The notes: generated by a model from the letters alone, not told the origin. A DNA stretch of 64,000 nt from a bacterium (GCA_021812245.1 JAKAOK010000001.1:1-64000); one strand, 5' to 3'. Shown: positions 7,075 to 16,269, counted from the first letter of the stretch. Made by a program: numbers and translations.

Positions 7075-7318
7075 TAAAAAAGTTTTTCCATCAATTCTTT
7101 TTTGTCTATACCCAAATAATTCGCAACATCGTTTAAGATGTTATTAAACGTTCCAATTTAAATAAAATATGGTCACGTATCGTAATTCTATGTTCAAAGC
7201 CTTTATAATTAGACTTTAAACTGAAATGACTGCCAGCTTGCCTGTCAAATTGTTAGCCGTATTGGGATAGTAATTTAGCCAAATCGCGACCGAAGATATT
7301 GCGAGGGATTTTAGGCAT
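7075..7318 (-). pseudogene. hicA: hicA toxin pseudogene
   Basis: The conceptual product starts MPKIPRNIFGRDLAKLLSQYG, hits an in-frame TAA (7253-7255), then continues QFDRQAGSHFSLKSN and GFEHRITIRDH. After a frame change it continues IGTFNNILNDVANYLGIDKK and ELMEKLF. This is a full HicA mRNA interferase, including the GSH catalytic histidine, broken by one nonsense codon and one frameshift. The ATG lies 8 nt inside the end of the hicB frame. Because the antitoxin partner is still open, only the toxin has been lost. Confidence 0.78.
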
Positions 7319-7523
7319 ATGCGAAAACTTCTTCTTTAACTCGATGAAGCCTTACAACCGGCGGAATATCAGATTTGTTCTCGAAATGGCATTCCAGGGC
7401 ATTTTTAATGTTTTCTTTTAATTCCGACAGGGTTTCCCCTTCCGTAAAAATAGAATAACCTAAAGCCTTGGCATTATATCCTGACTCAATATCTTCTTCT
7501 ACTATAAAAATTATCTCATTCAT
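7311..7523 (-). CDS. hicB: HicB-type antitoxin
   Basis: Seventy-residue HicB protein. IIFIVEEDIESGYNAKALGYSIFTEGETLSELKENIKNALECHF is the partial RNase H-like fold typical of HicB, without a separate C-terminal DNA-binding domain. It precedes and overlaps the hicA pseudogene, so the order is hicB-hicA. No clear ribosome site precedes the ATG at 7523. With its toxin inactivated, it may persist only as an orphan antitoxin or because it can neutralise related toxins. Confidence 0.75.
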   Translation of the reverse strand: MNEIIFIVEEDIESGYNAKALGYSIFTEGETLSELKENIKNALECHFENKSDIPPVVRLHRVKEEVFAYA

Positions 7524-7673
7524 ATTATATGTAATTATATACCGTTTAGATATAATAATAAAGCAAATATTTTATTGATATAATAAATACCGTTTTCATC
7601 TTGTTTATAATTTATGCAATTTAATTAACCCGTTAATAATTTTAAAAATATTTTTTATAATATCTAAATATCT

Positions 7674-7841
7674 ATGTTTTTTCAAAACAATTCCACAAAA
7701 CCTGTTAATAACCTTAATTTCCCCGTAAAACTATATACTTTTACGGGCATTATCGAACAAAACCTCGAATATATATTAAACCTTATTTCTACGCTCGAGG
7801 ACCCGTCCGTAAAATATAAAAACGAAGACTCCCGAAACTGA
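7674..7841 (+). CDS. Small ORF of unknown function (possible remnant)
   Basis: A 55-codon ATG-to-TGA frame, below the ORF track cutoff, preceded by TATAATATC about 20 nt upstream. The product begins MFFQNNSTKPVNNLNFPVKLYT and contains a TGIIEQNLEYILNL stretch. I do not recognise a family with confidence. It may be the N-terminal piece of a longer gene, since the downstream 100 bp are gene-free. Confidence 0.25.
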   Translation: MFFQNNSTKPVNNLNFPVKLYTFTGIIEQNLEYILNLISTLEDPSVKYKNEDSRN

Positions 7842-7940
7842 ATAAATGCCCCGTAACATCATACACGCCTGCAATAGAAGAAAAAATATCAAATATTTTT
7901 TTAGACATTGAATGTTTCAATATATTATTTTAATTACACT

Positions 7941-8133
7941 CAAAATTGCCGATGAAAATTCTAAAAACTGCTTTAAAGTATTACCAATACTGGATTCTCG
8001 CTTACGCGGGAAAGTTTATTTGAAACTTCATATACCTTCGGCACGCGTTGAAAGGCGCACGCCGCCATTTGCGTGCCAAATATACTGAAAGTCATATAAA
8101 CGCATGCCGTTTATGGCGAAGCGATAATTTTGA
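7941..8133. repeat. Palindrome-rich dispersed repeat
   Basis: Begins CTCAAAATTGCCGATGAAAA and ends with a partial inverted counterpart (GCGATAATTTTGAG). In between it contains TGGATTCTCGCTTACGCGGG followed by AAGTTTA, which resembles the interior of the element at 56001-56155, and a GCACGCGTT...GCGTGCC inverted segment. No coding frame is visible. The remainder of 7524-8181 holds only the small ORF above. Confidence 0.5.
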
Positions 8134-8181
8134 GGCACTCTGCTTTGCTTTGAAAATCTGCTAATTGAATTATATAATCAC

Positions 8182-9444
8182 TTAATTTAATTCCATAATC
8201 TCTAAAAGTTTTTTTGCTGCCTTTTCCCATGTAAAATCCTTAACTCTTGCAAACCCCCTTTTTACCAGCTCGTACTTTAATTCGTCGTCAAAAATCAGAT
8301 TTTCCAACCCCTGCCTTATGCCGTCTATTTCGTAAGGATTAAAATATACCGCGGCTTCGCCCCCTACCTCTGGCAAAGAAGTCCTGTCGGACGCCGCCAC
8401 AGGCGTTCCGCATGCAAACGCTTCAAGTAGCGGCGTTCCAAATCCTTCATAAAAGGATGGATATATAAAAACTTCCGCGGCATTGTAGAATAGCGGCAAT
8501 TCTTCCACCTTTGTATTCCTAATTAAATGAATATTATCCGAATATTTCGATATCAATTTCAGTTCTTCTCCGCTTTGCCAAATTTGTCCCGCCACGATTA
8601 CCATGTCAAAATTCTTTCTTAACGACTCTGAAGAAATGTAAGCGTCAAGAAGACCTTTGATGTTTTTTCTCGGCTGGATAGCTCCTACATAAAGTATGAA
8701 AGGCTTTTCGATATTATGCCTGTTTTTCAGATATTCCTTTACTTTATTTTTACCTTTGCCTCCGTCTTCGACCGGCTTAAATATATTCATATCTACGCCG
8801 TTTGGAATAATTTTAATCTTGCCTCCGTCTATGTTTAATAAATCAATAAGCCTCGATTTGGTGTAATTTGAAACGGTCGTTATAATATCTGACCTTTTTA
8901 TGCTAGCCAATGAATTGGATTCTACCCGTTTTCTCTCCGAAAGCCTAAGGTAATTTCTAAAATTTAAACTCTTATTTTGGCTTCTGTCAATGCCGGCTAT
9001 ATCGTGAATCGTTGCAATTATCATGTCCGCTTTGAAAGGGGGGAAATAGTATCCGGCGTTGGGCAAATATATCGCGTCAAATTTTTCTTTCCCCTGCCCT
9101 TTCTTTGTTTGCTTGTTATACATCCTATATATTTTGTTAAGCTTTAATTCCTTCAACTTATTATAAATATAATCGGCTCCGCTTCTTAAAATTCCGATTT
9201 TTTCGATGTAATATTTTGAAAGCTCCTTATATTTATTAATTGTTTTCTTGCCCTTATCGTATTCCGGTTGTTCCCTTACGGTATCCTGAAGAAAATACAA
9301 ATCGAGATACTCCGCGCCAGTGTTTTTATTTTCTTCGTTTAAAGCAATAAAATTTTTTATTAAGTTATAGGTAAAAACAGGTATGCCCCAGTTGGGTTCT
9401 TCCGTCCATTTTTGTACATCCACAAGCAAAGATTTTTTCATCAT
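8182..9444 (-). CDS. Glycosyltransferase family 4
   Basis: GT-B retaining glycosyltransferase, cytoplasmic or membrane-associated, adding a sugar from a nucleotide donor to a growing glycan. The C-terminal domain carries ILYVGAIQPRKNIKGLLDAY (about residues 255-275) and IYPSFYEGFGTPLLEAFACG followed by TPVAASDRTSLPEV, the E-x7-E donor motif of GT4 enzymes. The N-terminal half has IIATIHDIAG. Two adjacent ATGs at 9444 and 9441 are possible starts. It stands alone between TA debris and a membrane-protein relic, opposite to hddA, so its pathway partner cannot be read from context. Mannosyl- or rhamnosyltransferases are the nearest recalled types. Confidence 0.85.
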   Translation of the reverse strand: MMKKSLLVDVQKWTEEPNWGIPVFTYNLIKNFIALNEENKNTGAEYLDLYFLQDTVREQPEYDKGKKTINKYKELSKYYIEKIGILRSGADYIYNKLKELKLNKIYRMYNKQTKKGQGKEKFDAIYLPNAGYYFPPFKADMIIATIHDIAGIDRSQNKSLNFRNYLRLSERKRVESNSLASIKRSDIITTVSNYTKSRLIDLLNIDGGKIKIIPNGVDMNIFKPVEDGGKGKNKVKEYLKNRHNIEKPFILYVGAIQPRKNIKGLLDAYISSESLRKNFDMVIVAGQIWQSGEELKLISKYSDNIHLIRNTKVEELPLFYNAAEVFIYPSFYEGFGTPLLEAFACGTPVAASDRTSLPEVGGEAAVYFNPYEIDGIRQGLENLIFDDELKYELVKRGFARVKDFTWEKAAKKLLEIMELN

Positions 9445-9452
9445 ATATTTTT

Positions 9453-9940
9453 TTAATTAATTTTTAAAGTTTCAGTTTTACAATATTTCGCATAATTCGC
9501 ATAATCTTTATAAATTTCGCCTTTATTTTCTTTAGGAATATTATACAGCGCCACCCCGCTTATCATTTTCGGCTTTAAATTTAAACCGCCGACGAAATTT
9601 TTAAATGATTTATATGGGTGATACATGTTGTAATTAAGCATATTAGACATCTTGCCTCTTATTATAATTATATAATGAATACTATGGGAGGCAAGAAAAT
9701 ATTTTAATGCATACTTATCGCAGTTGCCGACCATTTTTACGCCCCTGTCCTCCATTAAAAGATTAAATACTGGATTTTGCGTATATGACCCCGGAATAAA
9801 GTCATAATAACCCCCTGCCAATTTAAAATAATATCCCGTTGCCGCCTGATATGCAAGGGAATAACCGTCATTGGAAAACGGAATTATTAATATATTCGAA
9901 CCCGTTTTAAAATATTTTAAGATTTTTTGAGTTTTTTATT
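9453..9940 (-). pseudogene. C-terminal relic of a large polytopic membrane protein
   Basis: The ORF track frame (122 residues from a TTG) is part of a longer open frame that continues upstream as ILIIPFSNDGYSLAYQAATG and then YYFKLAGGYYDFIPG, until a TAA near 9940. This looks like the extracytoplasmic C-terminal domain of big membrane proteins similar in type to the 912-residue protein encoded at 23316-25976. No transmembrane part remains. It is probably the tail of a deleted gene. The frame has no good start or ribosome site. Confidence 0.5.
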
Positions 9941-10063
9941 ATAAAATTATACCAAATTTTAATAGCGCAATTGAAAAATTATGAAAATTATGAAAATTTT
10001 ATATTGCACCTTTATTTTTTATCTTTAACATGTTAATCTTAAATTATAAATAAAACCAAAACT

Positions 10064-11092
10064 ATGATTATTCGTTCAAAAGCTCCATTAAGATTAGGCC
10101 TTGCAGGAGGCGGAACAGATGTAAGCCCGTATTGCGACATTTATTCCGGCATGATTTTAAATGCCACCGTTACTATGTTCGCTTATGCTTCTATCGAACC
10201 CCTCGATAAGGATAATAAAATTGTTTTAAGCTCCATAGATAGAAACAAACTTATAGAAACTCCGTTAACTAAAAAATTAGATATGGACGGCAATCTTGAC
10301 CTTTTAAAGGGCGTGTACAACAGAATCGTAAGAGATTTTACAAAAAAACCGCTGGCATTTAAACTTACCACATATGTAGATGTTCCTCCGGGCTCAGGAC
10401 TTGGCTCTTCTTCTACGCTTATTGTCGCAATATTGAGCGCCTTTGCCGAATGGCTGAATCTCCCTTTAGGCGAATACGATGTGTCTCATCTCGCTTACGA
10501 AATAGAAAGAATAGATATCGGCATGACGGGCGGAAAACAGGATCATTACGCGGCGGCATTCGGTGGTTTCAACTTTATGGAATTTTACGACAATGGCAAG
10601 GTTATAGTAAATCCTTTGCGCATTAAACAAAAATATATAAACGAGCTTGAAAACAATATACTGCTCTTTTATACCGGAACATCAAGGCTGTCTTCCAAAA
10701 TAATCGCAAACCAGATAAAAAATGTAAACGACAAAAATAAAAAATCCATAGAAGCTATGCATAAGCTTAAAGAGCAGGCGATATTGATGAAAGAAGCCAT
10801 CCTTAAAGGTAATCTAAACGAACTGGGGGAGATATTAGATTTTGGGTGGAAATACAAGAAAAAAATGACGGATGAAATAACAAATCCCGTTATAGACGAA
10901 ATATACCAAGCCGCGAAAAAGGCCGGCGCCTTGGGCGGAAAATTATCCGGAGCCGGAGGCGGCGGGTTTATGATGCTTTACTGCCCCCAAAATGCGCGAT
11001 ACGATGTGATAAATTCGCTTCAAAGGTTTCAAGGAGAATTTAGAAGATTTCTTTTTTCTAATCACGGGGTATTAAGCTGGAAAATTCAATAA
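10064..11092 (+). CDS. hddA: D-glycero-D-manno-heptose 7-phosphate kinase (GHMP family)
   Basis: GHMP kinase that phosphorylates D-glycero-D-manno-heptose 7-phosphate at C1 in the GDP-heptose route. The start IIRSKAPLRLGLAGGGTDVS is the HddA signature, the ATP loop PPGSGLGSSSTL lies at residues 108-119, and the C-terminal KLSGAGGGGFMMLYCP is GHMP motif 3. Length of 342 is normal. hddC, the next enzyme, lies 2.2 kb downstream on the same strand behind an inserted block, so an ancestral hddA-hddC operon seems to have been interrupted. gmhA and gmhB are not in the window. The homologous fucose/galacturonate kinases are less likely given hddC nearby. Confidence 0.85.
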   Translation: MIIRSKAPLRLGLAGGGTDVSPYCDIYSGMILNATVTMFAYASIEPLDKDNKIVLSSIDRNKLIETPLTKKLDMDGNLDLLKGVYNRIVRDFTKKPLAFKLTTYVDVPPGSGLGSSSTLIVAILSAFAEWLNLPLGEYDVSHLAYEIERIDIGMTGGKQDHYAAAFGGFNFMEFYDNGKVIVNPLRIKQKYINELENNILLFYTGTSRLSSKIIANQIKNVNDKNKKSIEAMHKLKEQAILMKEAILKGNLNELGEILDFGWKYKKKMTDEITNPVIDEIYQAAKKAGALGGKLSGAGGGGFMMLYCPQNARYDVINSLQRFQGEFRRFLFSNHGVLSWKIQ

Positions 11093-11153
11093 AAGTGACC
11101 GCCATTAGATTCTACCCTTACTAAATTTAACAATATAGATACTGCCAGATTAT

Positions 11154-11177
11154 ATTTACGCAATATATTTTACACTG
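11154..11177. repeat. Left flank copy of IS-end-like repeat
   Basis: TTTACGCAATATATTTTACACTGTC here matches TTTACACAATATATTTTACACTATC at 13282-13306 in the same orientation. Both copies are preceded at some distance by GCCATTAGA. They bracket the methyltransferase and the degenerate transposase between hddA and hddC. Confidence 0.65.
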
Positions 11178-11178
11178 T

Positions 11179-12156
11179 CTAAAATCCTGTACTAATTTTT
11201 TTTAAGTAAAACGCTGCTTGATCGCCGTCATTCTTGGAATTTAATTTTTTTGCACTTTCTTTAAAAATTTTTATCTCTTTTTTTGAAAAAATTGATTTTG
11301 AAGGTTCTATTAAATAAGAATTTTTAGCCCTTAAAGGAATATCCCTTTTATATTGTTCACTTCCATAAAATTGGAGTTCGTAAGAATCATAAACTATATG
11401 TTTAATTTCTAATCCTGCATTTTCAGCTAATATTTTCATACTTTTTATAGAATGAAGAAAAAAATGCCTTGGGGCATCAATCTGAACCCAATTTGTTTTG
11501 TAATTTCTCCATGCCCATTGATCTATGACAGGAATTCGAATTAAACAAGTTCCATCCGAAGATAGCAAGTTATTGACACAGGAAAGGGTCTGCAAAGGGT
11601 CTGCAATGTGCTCAAAAGAATGATGGAACATAATCAAATTATATTTACGTTGCTCCACATCACAAATTGATTTTTTAATGACATTTAAACCATTCTTATA
11701 ACATATATCCTTCTCAATATACGGATCAATGCCAAGCAAATTTATAAACCCAAGCTCACTAAGAGCATACAAAAAGCTGCCCGAACCGCAACCTACATCC
11801 AATATTCTTGAATCTTTCAATAACTTAATATTAATATGAGATAAACTTGCCGGAAATGTGTGTAAAAAACTTTTATAAAATAACCTCCCAACAAATCCAC
11901 GATTAAAAATTATGTAACGGCTTATTTCTCGCTTTGCTAATTGCATAATTAGATTCTTAAGCCCTTTAGTAAAATCATCAAAACTATAATAGTCTGATGG
12001 GTAGTATTTAGACATATTTCCCGGAATCTCTTTAATAAAAAGGCATCCACACTTAGAACATTTAATGTATGCGAACTCGTCTTTGAAACCGAACATCATT
12101 TCTTTAATTTTAAATTCTTTATTTTCTTTTCTATTACCACATATTTTGCATTCCAT
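11179..12156 (-). CDS. Class I SAM methyltransferase with N-terminal zinc ribbon
   Basis: The protein opens with a four-Cys cluster (CKICGNRKENKEF, then CSKCGCLF), a metal-binding ribbon common in sugar or small-molecule methyltransferases of glycan clusters. The SAM site is ILDVGCGSGSFLYALSELGF (about residues 117-136), and the FHHSFEHIADP motif marks the post-I region. It would methylate a nucleotide sugar or glycan terminus in the cytoplasm. It lies inside the block inserted between hddA and hddC, on the opposite strand, so it was probably brought in with the mobile material. Substrate unknown. Confidence 0.8.
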   Translation of the reverse strand: MECKICGNRKENKEFKIKEMMFGFKDEFAYIKCSKCGCLFIKEIPGNMSKYYPSDYYSFDDFTKGLKNLIMQLAKREISRYIIFNRGFVGRLFYKSFLHTFPASLSHINIKLLKDSRILDVGCGSGSFLYALSELGFINLLGIDPYIEKDICYKNGLNVIKKSICDVEQRKYNLIMFHHSFEHIADPLQTLSCVNNLLSSDGTCLIRIPVIDQWAWRNYKTNWVQIDAPRHFFLHSIKSMKILAENAGLEIKHIVYDSYELQFYGSEQYKRDIPLRAKNSYLIEPSKSIFSKKEIKIFKESAKKLNSKNDGDQAAFYLKKISTGF

Positions 12157-12313
12157 ATTATAAAATACTCCGTGGATTTCAATTTTTATTAATAAAAATT
12201 GAAATCCTTTAAAAAATTATGATGGCTAAACTCTATTCCGTTTATCAACACATTTTAAAATAATATATGACTCAAATATATATTATTCTAAAACTGCTCC
12301 CCAAAGTCAAGAC
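12157..12313. other. Gene-free stretch upstream of the methyltransferase
   Basis: AT-rich, no open frame and no convincing promoter. TTTTTATTAATAAAAATTGAAATCC includes a short self-complementary run. It leads into the strong hairpin at 12314-12374. Confidence 0.4.
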
Positions 12314-12374
12314 TATAATGTTCCTATAAATTAATACAACCACCACAGGTGGATTAATTTATAGGAACATTATA
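12314..12374. repeat. Perfect 22-bp inverted repeat hairpin
   Basis: The arms at 12314-12335 and 12353-12374 are exact reverse complements (core TTCCTATAAATTAAT / ATTAATTTATAGGAA). The 17-nt centre contains a second stem, CCACC-ACA-GGTGG. It sits at the end where the degenerate IS256 transposase stops. It may be a transposon-end fusion, an insertion target or a transcription stop for both sides. Confidence 0.75.
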
Positions 12375-13205
12375 CCTATCTTAACCGACGAAACCGACGA
12401 ACCGTTTAATCCCCTGTTTTTAAGGTCATTAAAGGACTGCATCCATGAAGAGGCGGACTCCTTATCGCCTAACTGGAAACCCAAGACCTAACGGTAACCG
12501 TTAATATCCACGCCTATAGCGACGAGCACGGGAACGGTCTGTATTTTCTTAATCCGCATGGAAAAATTAACGCCGTCTAAATAGATATATTTTATATTCT
12601 CGCCCGATAAATCTCTGGTTCTCCATTTTTCAACGGCAAGGGTTAATTCCTTGTTGGCGTTCGATATCTCCTGCGGAGACAATTTCCTGCCTATAAGTTT
12701 ATTGGACAAAAGGGATAACGAGCGGGTTGATATGCCGGTTAGATACATCAGCGTCAAATCTTCTTTTATGCACTCCAGCAGGCATAAAGGCTTCGCCTTT
12801 ATAAGCGCCTGCTTGCGTATTTCGTATCTTTTAAAGCGGGGAAGCACCTAAGGCTTATACGAGCCTTTTCTGTCGCGGGGAACCGTAATATTAGTATCCC
12901 CGATGGATTTAATGCAAAATCTGCGGTTATAATATCTCCGCCTGCAAGAGTGTTAACGCATGCCGTTAACGCAGGCGGAGATGCGTTGCGATAGTTAGGG
13001 TCGGCCTCATCAGAACGTTCGTATTTATCCCTTTTCAGATGCTCTTTAAGCTCAAGGTCTAAAAGGCCAGAGATGTAACTTCCGATTGTTTCCTTTACGT
13101 CTTTCCTGATTAAACCCTACATACTTGCCGGCTCTTTTTGAATTTCTTTGAATAAAGTCGTAATTTCTGATACACTTAAAATTAACTTCATTGGCCGTAA
13201 AAGGC
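12375..13205 (-). pseudogene. Degenerate IS256 (mutator) family transposase
   Basis: The open middle part (12488-12847) shows LPRFKRYEIRKQALI, TGISTRSLSLLSNKL and IKYIYLDGVNFSMRIKK, the region leading to the first Asp of the DDE site. A TAG after DINGYR interrupts VLGFQLGDKESASSWMQSFN and DLKNRGL, which continue the family. Upstream pieces (DVKETIGSYISGLLDLELKEHL, ITVPRDRKGSYKP) are broken by stops and by a small palindrome at about 12950-12985. The C-terminal half is absent. The element cannot transpose by itself. Confidence 0.82.
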
Positions 13206-13281
13206 ATGCTTTTACATCTCCTTTTAATGTTATTTGTTAATAACCATTTTATAGGAGGTGCGCCTATTTTGCCATTAGAAA

Positions 13282-13306
13282 TTTACACAATATATTTTAC
13301 ACTATC
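13282..13306. repeat. Right flank copy of IS-end-like repeat
   Basis: Direct repeat of 11154-11177, lying right before hddC. Read on the minus strand it gives GATAGTGTAAAATATATTGT, whose core ATAGTGTAAAATAT recurs at 44714 and 47308. It probably represents the terminal sequence of the IS256-type element. Confidence 0.6.
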
Positions 13307-13311
13307 ACAAT

Positions 13312-14058
13312 ATGTCAAATATAATTAATATACCCGAAAAAGCATTAATCCTTGCCGGCGGTCTCGGCACAAGGCTTAGAAGCGTTATTAGCGACATCCC
13401 TAAGCCTATGGCCGATATCAATGGAAAACCCTTTTTATCTTATTTATTCGATTATATTTTAAATCAGGGTGCGGGCATCAAAGAATTGGTCCTATCGGTT
13501 GGTTACAAACACGAGCGTATAATGGATTATTATGGAAATAAATACGGAATTTTAAACCTGAAATATGTAATAGAGGATAAGCCGCTCGGCACGGGCGGAG
13601 CTATAAAAAATGCAATAAATAAATTTGGCGGGGATAATGAAATACTAATATTAAACGGGGACACTTTTTTTAATATCGATATTAAAAACCTATACGAATT
13701 TCATAGAAATAAAAACTCCAACTTAACGATTGCCCTTAAAAAAATGGAAAATGCAGCCAGGTACGGTTTTATAGAAATAGACATAACCGGCAAAATTATG
13801 AAGTTCCTCGAAAAAGGTCATGGCCATGTTATGTCGGGCTTTATCAATGGGGGAATTTATATTTTAAATAAATCTTTTTTAGATAATTTAGATAATATAG
13901 AAAATCCTTATCTTTTTTCTTTCGAGAAAGATATTATAGAAAAATATTATAACTACGGCAAATTCTACGGCATTAATTTTAACGACTGTTTCATAGATAT
14001 TGGAGTGCCTGAAGATTACGAACGGGCTAAGGCTATTCTTAAGCATTTTTTTATATAA
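13312..14058 (+). CDS. hddC: D-glycero-alpha-D-manno-heptose 1-phosphate guanylyltransferase
   Basis: Sugar-nucleotide pyrophosphorylase-like nucleotidyltransferase. KALILAGGLGTRLRSVISDI followed by PKPMADINGKPFL is the GTP-binding signature, ILNGDTFFNID holds the metal-binding Asp, and FIDIGVPEDYERA is the C-terminal product site. With hddA upstream the expected product is GDP-D-glycero-alpha-D-manno-heptose. Length of 248 fits HddC better than longer mannose-1-phosphate guanylyltransferases. The ATG lies only 5 nt after the IS-end repeat and has no ribosome site, so the insertion may have removed its native translation start. First of a three-gene plus-strand run. Confidence 0.82.
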   Translation: MSNIINIPEKALILAGGLGTRLRSVISDIPKPMADINGKPFLSYLFDYILNQGAGIKELVLSVGYKHERIMDYYGNKYGILNLKYVIEDKPLGTGGAIKNAINKFGGDNEILILNGDTFFNIDIKNLYEFHRNKNSNLTIALKKMENAARYGFIEIDITGKIMKFLEKGHGHVMSGFINGGIYILNKSFLDNLDNIENPYLFSFEKDIIEKYYNYGKFYGINFNDCFIDIGVPEDYERAKAILKHFFI

Positions 14059-14087
14059 TTTTAAAAATTGGTTTAATAAACTAACGC

Positions 14088-16244
14088 ATGAAATTTAAAA
14101 TATTAGATAAATCAAAACAATTTATAAACATTTTGAGTAATTTCGTATCTTTTATCATATTAGACCATAAAAAATTTTTACTAAAAATAAAAAATTCATA
14201 TAAGTATCTCAAAAGAGGGGATTTTCAAGTAATAAAAAATAAACTGATTATTTTCCTTGCTAGAGATTTAGATTTAAAAAAAATTGATATAAAAACTTAC
14301 AATATTAAAGATTTTAAAGAAAAACATTTTGATTTTCCCCTATTCAAAGACCCTCTGGTATCAATAATTATTCCCGTATATAATAAATTGAGCTATACCT
14401 TTTCCTGTTTGAATTCTTTAATGGAAAATATTAAAGATATTCCTTATGAAGTTATAATTGCCGATGACAATTCAACCGATGAAACTAAAAATATTGAAAA
14501 TTATATTAAAAACATAAAAATAATCAGAAACAAAAAAAATCTTGGATTTTTAAAAAATTGCAATAATGCATCCAAATTTGCAAATGGGAAATACATATTG
14601 CTGTTAAATAACGATACCAACATTCAACCCAATTATTTAAAATATCTTTTAGAATTAATTGAAAGTGATGAAAAAATAGGCATGGTTGGTTCTAAAATTA
14701 TATACCCAAACGGCATTCTTCAAGAAGCAGGCGGAATAATATGGAAAGACGGGTCATCGGCAAGCTGCGGCAACGGCGATGAACCTGAGAAATCCCAATA
14801 TAATTATGTAAAAGAAGTTGATTATGTTTCAGGATGTTCAATAATGATTAAAAAAAAATTGTGGGATGATATCGGCGGTTTTGATGAAAGATTTGCTCCG
14901 AGTTATTATGAGGACTCTGATTTGGCATTCGAAGCGAGAAAGCATGGCTATAAAGTTCTTTATCAACCTGAATCGATAATAGTTCATTTTGAAAATATTT
15001 CCCACGGCAATAACGCACCCCATTTACTTGTCAATAAAAATACATTTTATAAGAAATGGAGCAAAGTTTTAGAAAAAGGACATTTTAGCAAGGATAAGGA
15101 TTTTTTTTTGGCAAGGGACAGGTCTTTTAATAAAAAAACCATTTTATGCATAGACTATTGTATTCCAACGCCTGACCGTGGTGCCGGTTTCAAAACAATA
15201 TATCAGTATCTGGAACTTTTTTGCGAGTTAGGTTTGAATGTTAAATTTATACCCGATGATTTCCTATATAATGCAATATACGCCCAAAAATTAGAAAATA
15301 TGGGTATAGAAACCTTATACGGCAAATACTATTATAACAACTTCAAAAAATGGATAAAAGAAAATGCAAAATATTTTGATTTTGTGCTTCTGAGCCGTCC
15401 GGATATAGCCGCAAAACATATAGATTTTATTAAAATCTATTCAAAAGCCAGGGTGCTATATTATGGACATGATTTACATTATATAAGAGAGTTCGGGAGA
15501 TATGAAACGGAAAAAGAATCTACTATACTGAAAGAATCTGAAAAATGGAAAAAAATAGAATTTAATGTATTTAATAAAGCCGATATAATATTAACGCCCA
15601 GCATTAATGAAAAAATTATCATAGATAATAATTCATCAGGCAAAAAAACAAAAGTTGTTCCGCCTTTTTTTTATGATAATTTTAATTTAATAAATAAAGC
15701 CTTTACAGAAAGAAAAAATATTATTTTTATAGGGGGATTTAATCATACTCCAAATGTTGACGGAATTTTATGGTTTTTAAGAGAAATTTTTCCTTTAATA
15801 ATAAAAAATAGAAAAGATATAAAACTCGTTGTAGCTGGATCTAATCCGCCTGATAGTTTAAAGAATATGGATAATGGACATAATATTATAATTAAAGGCT
15901 ATGTGAACGATAAAGAATTAAAAAATTTATACGGCAACGCAAGAATTGCGATAATACCTTTAAGGTATGGGGCGGGTGTTAAAGGGAAAACTGTTGAAGC
16001 TATGTATTACGGGGTTCCTGTAGTGTCAACATCTTTTGGAATTGAAGGCATGCCGGATATTCAAGAAATAATAAATCCCATGGACGATGCAAAACAATTT
16101 GCGGCTGAAGTAATAAAGATGTATAACGATGAATCGCTTCTTAAATTAATGGGCGAAAAAGAAACGGCTTATATTAAAAAACATTTTTTTAAAGAAACGG
16201 CTAAAAACATTTTTTTAGATATTTTAGATTTAAATAAGCCGTAA
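14088..16244 (+). CDS. Bifunctional GT2-GT4 glycosyltransferase
   Basis: Two catalytic domains in one chain. Residues about 85-340 form a GT2 (GT-A) domain with PLVSIIIPVYNKLSYTFSCL, YILLLNNDTNI (DxD equivalent), and GGFDERFAPSYYEDSDLAFE. Residues about 370-715 form a GT4 (GT-B) domain with NIIFIGGFNHTPNVDGILWF and YGVPVVSTSFGIEGMPD. Such fusions add two sugars in succession, often rhamnan or other O-antigen backbones. A hydrophilic N-terminal 80 residues precede the first domain. It follows hddC by 29 nt and precedes the flippase by 25 nt, forming one operon. Confidence 0.85.
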   Translation: MKFKILDKSKQFINILSNFVSFIILDHKKFLLKIKNSYKYLKRGDFQVIKNKLIIFLARDLDLKKIDIKTYNIKDFKEKHFDFPLFKDPLVSIIIPVYNKLSYTFSCLNSLMENIKDIPYEVIIADDNSTDETKNIENYIKNIKIIRNKKNLGFLKNCNNASKFANGKYILLLNNDTNIQPNYLKYLLELIESDEKIGMVGSKIIYPNGILQEAGGIIWKDGSSASCGNGDEPEKSQYNYVKEVDYVSGCSIMIKKKLWDDIGGFDERFAPSYYEDSDLAFEARKHGYKVLYQPESIIVHFENISHGNNAPHLLVNKNTFYKKWSKVLEKGHFSKDKDFFLARDRSFNKKTILCIDYCIPTPDRGAGFKTIYQYLELFCELGLNVKFIPDDFLYNAIYAQKLENMGIETLYGKYYYNNFKKWIKENAKYFDFVLLSRPDIAAKHIDFIKIYSKARVLYYGHDLHYIREFGRYETEKESTILKESEKWKKIEFNVFNKADIILTPSINEKIIIDNNSSGKKTKVVPPFFYDNFNLINKAFTERKNIIFIGGFNHTPNVDGILWFLREIFPLIIKNRKDIKLVVAGSNPPDSLKNMDNGHNIIIKGYVNDKELKNLYGNARIAIIPLRYGAGVKGKTVEAMYYGVPVVSTSFGIEGMPDIQEIINPMDDAKQFAAEVIKMYNDESLLKLMGEKETAYIKKHFFKETAKNIFLDILDLNKP

Positions 16245-16269
16245 ATTAATAATCAAAATAGGTTGAATT

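Noticed and set aside
6903-7136. 77-residue plus-strand ORF from the track
   Set aside because: TTG start, no family resemblance, and it overlaps in other frames the integrase relic (+) and the hicA pseudogene (-), so it is a shadow frame.
12651-12851. 66-residue plus-strand ORF opposite the transposase remnant
   Set aside because: Reverse-frame shadow of the IS256-type frame.
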